In this document: piece by piece, positions 1-9,589 of the stretch
How the letters are laid out: every line of letters begins with the position of its first letter
Position numbering within the stretch: the first letter of the stretch is position 1
NCBI GenBank assembly: GCA_032622095.1
Contig: CP136065.1
Coordinates: 151,719,577-151,783,576 of the forward strand
DNA from: Siphonodentalium dalli
Taxonomy: Eukaryota > Mollusca > Scaphopoda > Gadilida > Siphonodentaliidae
Reading direction: 5' to 3'
DNA length: 64,000 nt
Position numbers and translations under genes: made by a program
The notes under the pieces: generated by a model
What the model was told of the DNA's origin: nothing
Databases searched by the model: none
What the model saw: the letters and a program-made list of their open reading frames with translations, nothing else

Positions 1-337
1 CCAAATTTCATTGAGATCCCAGCACAACTGTTGAAGTTATGACATGAACAGACACCAGACTGACCAAAAAGCCAACATTTCCAGATAAACAAAGATGAAT
101 AACTCTAGAATGGAAAATCCGAACAAAACGATGGAACCCTCTATTTAATGTCCTCATAGTAGTGGACACCAATACCTAATTTTATTGAGATCCGAGCACT
201 ACTGTTCAAGTTATGACATGAACAGACATTGGACGGACGTACGGCTCGACGGACGGCTCGACGGACGGACGCACGGCTAGACGCATGGACAGACAGGTGC
301 AAAACAGTATACCCCCTTTTTAAAAAAAGGGGGTATA
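1..337. repeat. 3' part of a dispersed element with a GACGG-rich tract and a terminal hairpin
   Basis: Two related blocks both carry GAGATCC.AGCAC followed by AAGTTATGACATGAACAGAC (about 11-60 and 187-230). They are followed by an irregular GACGGACG/GGCTCGAC tract (230-295) and a hairpin at 308-337 whose arms are TATACCCCC(T)n and (A)nGGGGGTATA. This order (direct repeats, GACGG tract, C5/G5 hairpin) looks like the end of a non-autonomous dispersed element. The left end lies outside the window and I cannot name the family. Confidence 0.5.
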
Positions 338-339
338 AA

Positions 340-830
340 AATGTTCCACCCTACAGAATCCCATTGCGGTCACATGGATCACAATAAAAATATTTGATTG
401 CATTTAAACAGAATAATTCATTGCCTTTAAAAGCAATAATTTATTTAGTACAAGCGCAATAATATTTTTCGTTTAAATGCAATAGTTTTTCATTTAAACG
501 CAATAAGTTTGTTATATGTGTTTAAACACAATAATTTTTGCGTTTAAATGCAAAAGTAGATGGACAATGAATGTCAATGATGATGTATGGCCATACATGC
601 AGAATAATTCGATAAATACCAGATATCATTCCGCTCGTGTTGCCTTTGGGTGGCGACCATTTAGGATCAGTTGGGGTAGTTTGCCAGGTGGTCTTGGGGC
701 ACCCTACGTCACCAATCATTTAATCTAAATCGATGAAGGGACTGCATGAGAAAAGACTTTTCCCAATTAGGTGGTGGCCATTTTGGATTGGGGTTGGGTA
801 TATAGTCATTGACACATTACTGTCAAGCTG
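340..830 (+). repeat. Left arm of a ~0.5 kb inverted repeat flanking the minisatellite element
   Basis: This stretch recurs in reverse complement at about 3,640-4,092. Matching landmarks include GGTCACATGGATCAC near the outer end, CCAGATATCA and GCTCGTGTTGCC near 620-640, GAGAAAAGACTTTT near 750, and GGCCATTTTGGATTGGGG near 777. It also holds four or five TTTAAACGCAATAA-type units (about 390-560). The open frames on both strands here are chance frames. Confidence 0.6.
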
Positions 831-1039
831 TCCCCTCTAACAAATTATGGTGTTGCAGGGTACAATGGCCCAAGAGTGTCTTTTGAAATGCCCCACCAAT
901 TAAAAAAATACACCACCAAGAGGGATACGAATGAAAGTGTCAATGACACTGTAGCTCAACTTGGAAAGGGAATAATTTAATATATTACAGTCAATGGAGC
1001 GATTAGGAATGTGGAAAGTTGAATGTCTAATACTAGTTT

Positions 1040-3390
1040 ATAGACATGAAGAGAAAAGTAAAATCCAAGATGGCTGCTGGCGGCCATGTTTTCAGCCAAA
1101 TGACCCCAAAATGAGTCGTTCCCAACTACATGTCATCGTTAACATCAATGACAAATTTTATGACGATCAGACTAAAGGTACGACCTGTGGCCCGTGCTAA
1201 TGGATTAAATTTTGAAATCCAAGATGGCCACTGGCGGCTATGTTTTTTGTCCGAATGACCCCGAAATCAGACTAAAGGTACGACCTGTAGCCCGTGGTAA
1301 AGGATTTAGTCATACAAAGAGTAAAATCCAAGTTGGCTGCTGGCGGCCATGTTTTTTGGCCAAATGACCCCAAAATGACTCGTTCCCATCTACATGTCAT
1401 TATTAACATTCATGACAAATTTTATGATGATCAGACTAAAGGTACAACCTGTAGCCCGTGCTAAAGGATTTAGTCATACAAAGAGTAAAATCCAAGATGG
1501 CTGCTGGCGACCATGTTTTTTGGCCGATTGACCCCAAAATTACTCGTTCCCATCTACATGTCATTGTTAAGAACCATGACAAATTTTATGATGATCAGAC
1601 TAAAGGTACGACCTGTAGCCCGTGCTAAAGAATTTAGTCATACAAAGAGTAAAATCCAAGATGGCTGCTGGCGGCCATGTTTTTGGCCAAATGACACCCA
1701 AAATTACTCGTTCCCATCTACATGTCAATATTAACATCCATGACAAATTTCATGATGATCAGACGAACAGTACGACCTGTGGCCCGTGCTAATGGATTAA
1801 ATTTTGAAATCCAAGATGGCTGCTAGCGGCCATGTTTTTTGTCCGAATGACCCCAAAATGACTCGTTCCCATTTACATTCCAATTTCAACAGCCATGAAA
1901 ATTTTTATGATGATCAGACTAAAGGTACGACCTGTAGCCCGTGCTAAAGGATTTAGTCATACAAAGAGTAAAATCCAAGATGGCTGCTGGCGGCCATGTT
2001 TTTTGGCCGAATGACCCCAAAATGACTCGTTCCCATCTACATGTCATTGTTAACATTCATGACAAATTTTATGATGATCAGACTAAAGATACAACCTGTA
2101 GCCCGTGCTAAAGGATTTAGTCATACAAAGAGTGAAATCCAAGATGGCTGCTGGTGGCCATGTTTTTCGGCCAAATGACCCCAAAAGTACTCGTTCCCAT
2201 CTACATGTCAATATTATCATCCATGACAAATTTCATGATGATCAGACAAACAGTACGACCTGTGGCCCGTGCTAATGGATTAAATTTTGAAATCCAAGAT
2301 GGCCGCTGGCGGCCATGTTTTTTGTGCGAATGACCCCAAAATGACTCGTTCCCATCTACATTCCAATATCAACAGCCATGACAAATTTTATGATGATCAG
2401 ACTAAAGGTACGACCTGTAGCCCGTGCTAAAGGATTTAGTCATACAAAGAGTAAAATCCAAGATGGCTGCTGGCGGCCATGTTTTTGGGCCGAATGACCC
2501 CAAAATGACTCGTTCCCATCTACATGTGATTATTAACATTATTGACAAATTTTATGATGATCAGACTAAAAGTAGGACCTGTAGTCCGTGCTAAAGGATT
2601 TAGTCATGCAAAGAGTAAAATCCAAGACGGCTGCTGGCGGCCATGTTTTTTGGCCGAATGACCCCAAAATGACTCGTTCCAATCTACATGTCATTGTTAA
2701 CATCCATGACAAATTTTATGATGATCAGACTAAAGGTACGACCTGTAGCCCGTGCTAAAGAATTTAGTCATACAAAGAGTAAAATCCAAGATGGCTGCTG
2801 GCGGCCATGTTTTTGGGCCGAATGACCCCAAAATAACTCGTTCCCATCTACATGTCAATATTAACATCCATGACAAATTTCATGATGATCAGACGAACAG
2901 TACGACCTGTGGCCCGTGCTAATGGATTGAATTTTGAAAACAAAGATGGCCACTGGCGGCCATGTTTTTTGTCCGAATGACCCCAAAATGACTCGTTCCC
3001 ATCTACATTCCAATTTCAACAGCCATGAAAAATTTCATGATTATCAGACTAAAGGTATGACCTGTAGCCCGTGCTAAAGGATTTAGTCATGCAAAGAGTA
3101 AAATCGAAGATGGCTGCTGGCGGCCATGTTTTTTGGCCGAATGACCCCAAAATTACTCGTTCCCATCTACATGTCAATATTAACATCCATGACAAATTTC
3201 ATGACGATCAGACGAACAGTACGGCCTGTAGCCCGTGCTAATGGATTGAATTTTGAAATCTAAGATGGCCGCTGGCGGCCATGTTTTTTTTCCGAATGAC
3301 CCCAAAATGAATCATTCCGGTACAAATGTTGATGTCAACAGCTATGACAAATTTCATAATGATCCGATCAAAGGTACGACCTGTAGCCTC
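1040..3390 (+). repeat. Minisatellite array, ~155-167 bp unit, about 14 copies
   Basis: Each unit contains AATCCAAGATGGC, a GGCGGCCATGTTTTT segment, GAATGACCCCAAAATGAC, TCGTTCCCATCTACATGTCA, CATGACAAATTT and GATGATCAGAC, then GGTACGACCTGTAGCCCGTG. Unit starts fall near 1066, 1221, 1329, 1495, 1657, 1815, 1976, 2143, 2297, 2459, 2625, 2788, 2943, 3108 and 3265. Two unit types alternate irregularly: a ~165-bp type with GGATTTAGTCAT(A/G)CAAAGAG and a ~155-bp type with AATGGATTAAATTTTGAAAT. The unit near 1221-1329 is truncated. Open frames in the array are not genes. Confidence 0.85.
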
Positions 3391-3410
3391 TATTGTTGAC
3401 GCCTTACGTA

Positions 3411-3447
3411 CACACGCACACACGCGCACACGCACACACATACACAC
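3411..3447. repeat. CA-rich microsatellite at the array end
   Basis: An imperfect (AC)n/(GCAC)n run follows the last minisatellite unit, then GGACGACGGACGAC. The related element at 18,436-19,250 has the same order at 19,160-19,205, so the run belongs to the element and is not a chance neighbour. Confidence 0.8.
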
Positions 3448-3639
3448 GGACGACGGACGACAAAGCCATGGCAATAGCTCAAACTTTACAAAGTAAAGTT
3501 GAGCTAATAAGGAACCCATGTCATTTCTCAGCCCCTTGGTAGATTTCTGGCAAAATAAGAGTATATAATAAAAACATTTTCTAATCTGGCACACAAGTCA
3601 GTATTTTGAAACACTCCACCTGTTAAAACTGGATGCCGC

Positions 3640-4092
3640 TCAGAGGGGTCCGACCATCTAGGACACCCATGTCATTGATCAGCCCTCTTGTCTGATTTTG
3701 GAAAAACAAAAGGTGTTGTGTGGTCGTCGCAACCCAACCCCAATCCAAAATGGCCACCTAATACCCAACCCCAACCAAAAATGGCCATCGCCCAATTGGT
3801 CCAAATAGGTAAAAGTCTTTTCTCAGTCCCTTGACCTATTTAGACCAAACCATGGGTGATGTAGGGTGACCCCCTTGTGAACCACACCAACTGAACTTAA
3901 ATGTTTGCCGCCTATTAAACGGCAACACACGAGCAGACTGATATCTGGTGTTTATCAAATTAGCCTACATGTATAGCTACGTCGTCATTGACATGCATTG
4001 TCCCTCTACTATTGCTTTTAAATGCCATCATTTAAAAAACAATTATCGTGATCCATGTGACCCCAGTGGGTTTCCATACCACCCTCATCATT
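3640..4092 (-). repeat. Right arm of the inverted repeat flanking the minisatellite element
   Basis: This is the reverse complement of the 340-830 arm: CCCAACCCCAATCCAAAATG at about 3,735, AAAAGTCTTTTCTCAG at about 3,812, GGCAACACACGAGC at about 3,922, GTGATCCATGTGACC at about 4,048. The arms have diverged with many substitutions and small indels. Together the arms and the array span about 3.75 kb. Confidence 0.6.
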
Positions 4093-4239
4093 TTGAAAAA
4101 TAAATTCCATGAGAAATGAACTATGTTCTTCAAATTGCCTATATGATCTTTTTTATCATTTGCAATTCTGTGGGAATTTGTTAAATAAAATAAAATTCAT
4201 TTGACAAAAACTATGGCACAGAAAAATAAAAACAATAAT

Positions 4240-4800
4240 ATGAAAGTGTCAATGATGCTATAGCTCAACTTTGAGAGAGGGAATAATGACATACCTTCAG
4301 TCAATGGAACAATAAGGAATGCAGACAGTTTAAATATTTAAGTAATACCAGAGGTCAAATATGAAATTTGGAATCAATTCGATAAAAAATGGTGGCTGTA
4401 GGGCATGCCAAAGTATTTAGTGATGCAAAGAGTAATATCCAAAATGGCTGCTGGCAGCCATGTTTTTGATCGAATATCGTTCAAATTCGATAACTCCCAT
4501 TTAGAGGTGATCCCAAACATGCCTGAACATTTTCAAAACATTTCGCCAATAATTGTTGCTGACAGGGTGTGCTGATGGATTCAGATGTGAAATCAAAGAT
4601 GGCTGCTGGCGGCCATGTTTTTTAAGAAAATTCAGAAATGAAAGTGAAATTACACTGTAGCTCAACTTGGAGAGGGGATAATTTCATGTGTTGCAGTCAA
4701 TGGAGCAATTAGGAATGAGGAAAGTTGAAATGTCTAAGTAATACTAGATACCAACAAGAAGAGATACATATGAAGTAAAAAATTTCCAATGAAATTCAAA
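4240..4800 (+). mobile_element. Fragments of the minisatellite-bearing repeat family
   Basis: The family left end occurs at 4,240 (ATGAAAGTGTCAATGATGCT) and again at about 4,640. Units with AAAATGGCTGCTGGCAGCCATG and AAGATGGCTGCTGGCGGCCATG lie between. The terminal hairpin is missing. The block is cut at 4,811 by another element, and family sequence (CAAAGGATTTAGTTATGCAAAG) resumes at about 6,210-6,320. Confidence 0.6.
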
Positions 4801-4810
4801 AACATTTTAT

Positions 4811-6205
4811 CAGGGTTTCCGCCAGGCTGGCTGCAGGTCCGTCCCACAGACCCAATCCCCTCGCAGATGATGTTTGATTCATACATGTACCAAAAGTCAG
4901 TAGCAATATGTCATAAAAAATCCGGCTGTAACGGGAGTTCGGGGGGTTAAACAGAATACTGGTGAAAAAGCGGGTCAATTGAGCACAGTGTGTTACCGGT
5001 ACAGCGTAACCCTTTGAAATAAAAGCGCCAAAACTACAATGTAATGTTTGTGTGCATTGAAATAGCGACGTTATATACAGCGTAATAAATGTCGAGGTAA
5101 CCTCAAAGAATGTCGGAATGCTGAGTACGGATATTATTTTGCACGGGATTTCTGTGGTTGAAACTACTCATGCTCGGAGATCCCGTGCTATCGTACGATT
5201 ACATAATTTGATCAAAGAATGCCGAATTGCTGAGTTAGGCAGAGTAGGGATCAACATACGCCAACAGGCGGTTCTCCTACCAAAGTAGGTATCTACCTCC
5301 GAGATCCCGTGCTATCGTACTATTATAATACGGAACCTGTCCCAAATCAGTCTTTATAGCGGGAATTCATAGTGACAACACCATTCATTTGACCCATATT
5401 ACATGTATGGAGGATAAACACAAAAAACACACCCTCCCAATATGGAGATAAAGTCAAAGTACGGTCAATAATAGTTTCGTTGTCCCGCCTGGGTCCCCAA
5501 ACACAAACAACGGCGCACATGTTCCCATTTCCTGCCAAAACTCAATTATATTTTATAACACGTTGACTAATACTCTATAGCAGCGGTCGTCAGTTGTTGG
5601 ACTAATACAGACTATTGACAAGCTACGCATTTCGAGTTTGAAAGATTTCGCTACCATTCGTATTTCGCCACTATAAATATCTCTTGCAGACAAACCCTGC
5701 AGTATATATGAGTCACAGCACACAAATAGTTATACGATTGACAGAATACATGGAATATATCAGTTTCATTTTCACGGAAACTACTTGAAATTCTAGGAAA
5801 TACTTAATTCAATTCTCTCAGCTAGGTATTATTGGACAATGCATAGATGCTTTTTAGTGTTTAGTTTCATTATACCTGTCGGAATCTTATTGTAAGTTAT
5901 AAATTTTTAAACACTGTAACTTGTAGTTTGATATAGTCTTCAATCAGATGGCAGTCTTACGTGCGTAATTACATGTTTAATTATCTGGATACCATCAACA
6001 GAATTAATGCACCCACGGAAAATGATCGATTTGTGTAATATACGTAGCTTTGGATTGCTTTGTGGGACACTCGGGTGCAAGGAAATGGCTACTTTTCAGT
6101 GTCAAATAACAAAATTTTCGCCCGACAAGACGAACCATGGTCATCCCGTCGCGTTATGTGTTTCCCCAATACGGACTCATTAATTTCCCCTTGGCGGAAA
6201 CCCTG
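4811..6205. mobile_element. 1.4 kb non-autonomous TIR element, hAT-like termini
   Basis: The left end CAGGGTTTCCGCCA (4,811-4,824) is matched by TGGCGGAAACCCTG at the right end (6,192-6,205). CAGGG-type ends are common in hAT elements. It sits inside a minisatellite-family copy that resumes on the far side, which supports an insertion. An internal block with GATCCCGTGCTATCGTAC occurs twice (about 5,179 and 5,302). I see no clear target duplication and no transposase. Confidence 0.5.
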
Positions 6206-7130
6206 TTGATATCAAGATCAATATGTGACGATCAGATTAGGGAAGTGGACTGTAGAGCGTACCAAAGGATTTAGTTATGCAAAGAGTAAAATCTAAGATG
6301 GCTGCCTCATCCGATTAACACCAAACATGTTTGAGCACGTGCCATGCTATGACGTCACATGTTATGTCAATAATTTGAAGCACACACTGAATGAATTAGT
6401 ACAGTCGCGATAAGATCTGTATTCAATAATGACTAATGTGAGGAAGACCATAATTTGCTTTTTCATCTGTAGGGGACAATATGGTGAAGTAGTCTCAAAT
6501 TGCATTTTTTTTTTCGCTCCGCGGGTCGCCATTATGACAGTGATGCTCTCATTACAAGTTACGTTGTATGCAATGAAATATGTTTACCTAAACTTTGAAC
6601 TTGGAAGCAAGCAGTCTCACGAAACAAAAATTGAGTAGGCGGAACTATAAAACCTTCCCAGTTGTTAAAAGACAAAAGGTGTGACCAATGGGAATTTGGG
6701 AAATATGACAGCAATTATTATCCATCAATTTAAATTTAATTAATAATCATCGCCATTCCATAGGCCTACATTGTCGCAACTTACAAGTATTCAGTCAAGA
6801 CTTTTACGCCGCATTCAAGTGTTCCCCACAGTATCATAACGTTACTCTAAGTTGGCACCGATCTCTTTGTCAAACAACTATCGGTATACATCAAAAGCAG
6901 CGCAAAACTGACGTCGACGGAAAACCTTTTGTGGCAGTGATATTTCTTTGATGTATTTGGCTTTGAAACTGTATGGAGATAGCTCAGATAGGGAGTGCAA
7001 TGAGTGTATATAGGTCCATTATGGGAACAAATGCACAAATATATAAAAACATCGGAATCGGCCGATTGTGCAACCAGTTATCGGAAATCGGTCCGATGGG
7101 CTTTTTCATTATCAGAACATCACTACATGC
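6206..7130. other. Intergenic; short minisatellite-family fragment, otherwise unassigned
   Basis: About 6,210-6,320 continues the interrupted minisatellite-family copy. The rest is AT-rich. A segment at about 7,050-7,105 has GATTGTGCAACCAGTTATCG and GAAATCGGTCCGATGGG and may be a small insertion at the 3' side of the DIRS remnant. No coding region is supported. Confidence 0.4.
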
Positions 7131-7132
7131 AG

Positions 7133-7739
7133 TTAATTGGAAACTTCAGCATCTGGATGAACAACCCGACCTTGAAATTGTGTCAAGATCATGTCTGGAA
7201 GAACTGGGATGTCTCGAGGAATGTCCACTAGTAGTTCTAGAAGAAATGGAAACCACTTCTGCCAAGGTGGATATGGTGTAATGAGTATTAACATGTTATA
7301 TTCCGTCTCCACTTTTCTCAGTACTTTGAGAATCGAAGGTGGAAAGGCATGTGTATGCATGTGCCTGCCAACTATGCTCAAGGCATCTATTTCCCAAGCA
7401 TTCTGATCTGGGAATCGGGAACAGAATATTGGAAGCTGAGCATTCTGAAACATGACACAGACATATCAATGGAGGGATATAGATAATGAATACTACTTGT
7501 TTGGCTAAGCACCAATCGGCGATACGAACACGAGCTTTAATTCCTGCATAGATCGTCAGCTATCACTTTCCTTTTCACTGGAATTGACGTGCATATATCT
7601 GGAGACTTGGTCCCCCCTCTTTGTTGATATAAGCCAAAATTGTGTAATAGTTGCAGTGAATAAGCACAGATTAGCCTTGTATGGATGTCTCGAACTGTGA
7701 CAATGTCAAATGAATGGCTATAATTCTCAATTCCAGGAT
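7133..7739 (-). pseudogene. DIRS-like retrotransposon remnant: RNase H region and following domain
   Basis: Read on the - strand, the frame 7,453-7,133 (106 residues) shows NAWEIDALS, HAFPPSILKVLRKV, MLILITPYPPWQKWFPFLL and HPDAEVSN. This matches the DIRS pattern 'DAL...AFPP..L...VL.K......IL..P.WP.QPWFP.LL..L', which follows the RNase H domain. Upstream on the same strand, at about 7,610-7,640, YINKEG and then GGTKSP in a shifted frame resembles the DIRS RNase H 'YINRQGGTRS' block, and LPIFCSRFPDQNAW resembles the segment just after it. Frameshifts and stops make it a relic. It continues the remnant at 8,883-9,360, with a hAT-like insertion between them. The family assignment comes from remembered motifs, not a search. 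Confidence 0.6.
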
Positions 7740-7747
7740 ATTATTAT

Positions 7748-8874
7748 TAGGGGTGCCACGATTAATCGTATAATCGATGAACCGTTGATAAAGCCGATAA
7801 TCGATTACCATTTCCGTCGTCGATTAATCTGCGTTATTTATTTCGGACGTTGGAAAATGCCGGTTATTGTTGAATACCCTGATTGTTTTTCACAGTTTAA
7901 TATACAACCGAGGGGTTAACAACATTTGATCATGTATCAAAGAGATTCCGACAACTTGAGTACTACTAGTATATGTTGCAAACAGCCGGCAGTTCATTTG
8001 ATGACATGGTTACTCTTCGAGTCATTGTATATTCTTCAAATTGCATGGCGCCATGATGGCGGCACTGCAGCTTTGAACTTATGCCGACATCGTTGTATAT
8101 TTCTACAAGAAAGGCGGCACTACCTCTTTGAAATGGACTGACTGTCAGTGAACTGAATGCCCTCACCCTTGAATCTCATTGGACCAAAGGGGAGTTGATT
8201 GACATTCTCTCGATATCAGGGAACCTACGGCATTTTAATCAGCGATATTCTCGGCGGTGTCATTTGCAGCAAGTATACTTTGTTTGTATAAGTATACTTA
8301 GATGTTACTAGTACAGGCTATCGCTTATAGTGTGGTGACTGCTAAATGAAATTAACTATTACCAAATACTTATTTTTTTATGAGTCCTGAAATTTGCGGG
8401 CAGGGGCCCACCTTTGTAATTGTTATCCATGCTCTGGAAGTTCGCTGAAACTTATAGTTTCCGTAACATTAGATTCCTTTTTTTTAGGAACCACCGTCAG
8501 TCCGTCGTGCATTCCTACTTTTATATTGCTTGTATGTTTGGCTGTTAAATTAATCGCTACATTCGTTCCAATGAACTCACAAATATTATAACCATGACAT
8601 CGCCGAGAACTGTGCTTGTATTGAACACATTGTGCTCATTAGTCATTACCGGTGGTTTATGATGCACTTTATTAACACAAAAATTACATCAGCCGATGCC
8701 TCAAACAAGCAGCGATAGCAGTTAACCAGCACCCAGCCAATATGGCAATAGGCCATATTATGGAATACTTCTACTGAGTACTGATGTTATTATTATTATG
8801 TACGATTAATCGATTATAGTCGATTATTGACGACCGATTATCGATTATCAAAATAAATAATCGTGGCACCTCTA
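7748..8874. mobile_element. Non-autonomous hAT-like element, 1,127 bp, 8-bp TSD
   Basis: The left end TAGGGGTGCCACGATTA (7,748) and the right end TAATCGTGGCACCTCTA (ending 8,874) are inverted matches with one mismatch. Both flanks carry the 8-bp duplication ATTATTAT (7,740-7,747 and 8,875-8,882). Subterminal ATCGATTA/TAATCGAT motifs cluster at both ends and may be transposase binding sites. An 8-bp duplication with TAGRGGTG ends is typical of hAT. Internal frames show no transposase. It sits inside the DIRS-like remnant. Confidence 0.85.
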
Positions 8875-8882
8875 ATTATTAT

Positions 8883-9360
8883 GTATATAGATGTGTCTGA
8901 TATTTGTTGATCTGTCATTTGCGCCTCCCCCACCCAATCCTAATTGGGATTAGGGCATCATGAGGCTGTCCAAATTGAGATGGGAGACTATTGCTGAAGA
9001 ACCACAACTTGTCGTAAAATGTCCAGTGTTCTCCACCAAACCAGGTGATGGAGAAACTGTAGGAATTGTTCTCTCTTTGATTACAGAACACTTTGCGATG
9101 GACGCCACTGTTGTAACAGATAGAATTGAAGAGGCTTCATATGGAGTTGACCCCATGGGACTAGATCTATGCAAGCTGCCATCAGACCTAGAATATGAAG
9201 AAACTGATGAGCTGGTAACTGGTAACCGAGCAACTGCAAGATTGAACTCACGAGTGCAATTGGTGTTGAAGCAGACACCCTTTTTGTTTGCTAGAATCCA
9301 ATCATCCAAGTACATCATTGTCTGCATGCCTTTGACTTGGAGATGTGAAAAGTCCAAATT
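8883..9360 (-). pseudogene. DIRS-like retrotransposon remnant: reverse transcriptase C-terminal part
   Basis: The - strand frame 9,357-8,950 begins with FSHLQVKGMQTMMYLDDW. The YLDDW box is the catalytic motif C of DIRS-type reverse transcriptases. A shifted frame (9,278-9,081) continues GLMAACIDLVPWGQLHMKPL, which matches the DIRS 'GL..S.....P.GRLHMRPLQ' segment after the palm. A third frame at about 9,050-9,010 gives WWRTLDIL, like the DIRS 'WW...NL' block. The order YLDDW, PLGRLHMRPLQ, WW, then (past the hAT insertion) RNase H is the order expected in DIRS. At least two frameshifts are needed, so it is dead. No tyrosine recombinase could be found downstream. Confidence 0.65.
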
Positions 9361-9589
9361 TCGAGTTTGGGCATTTTAAAGTATAACTTTATTCCTAGGT
9401 GGTGCTTGACCTAAACTTGGCTGAAAAGCATTTCTCTATTCAAAGGCTGTTTAAAACTTTTGTCTTCTGGTAAACTAGTTCCCACAGCAGTACACCTTGC
9501 ATGCAATTCGAGAGGAACTGTAATTGAAGTGACAATACCTATATCGTTCCCAACTATTTCAGTCAATCTATTTCCCGAGGACTCCATTA

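Larger units (their letters stand above)
931..3507 (+). mobile_element. Non-autonomous repeat element carrying an internal ~160-bp minisatellite
   Basis: The left end reads ATGAAAGTGTCAATGACACT followed by GTAGCTCAACTTGG. The right end is a hairpin (3,476-3,505) that finishes AAGTTGAGCTAA. TAGCTCAACTT and AAGTTGAGCTA give a short inverted terminal match. The same left end recurs at 4,240, 16,012, 16,683, 18,436 and, reversed, at about 48,900; the same right end recurs at 19,250. That defines a dispersed family. No protein is encoded. The CTAA next to a hairpin recalls a Helitron 3' end, but the hairpin sits at the very terminus, so the class is unresolved. Confidence 0.6.

Noticed and set aside
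931-3507. Helitron assignment for the minisatellite-bearing element
   Set aside because: CTAA follows a hairpin at the 3' end, but the hairpin abuts the terminus, the 5' end is not a clear TC, and flanking A/T insertion was not demonstrable.
1-4092. Possible CRISPR-like or bacterial repeat array in the first 4 kb
   Set aside because: Units are ~160 bp and contiguous, with no unique spacers between short direct repeats, and the setting is eukaryotic.
8960-9379. 139-codon + strand frame
   Set aside because: Antisense shadow of the DIRS-like reverse transcriptase remnant on the - strand.
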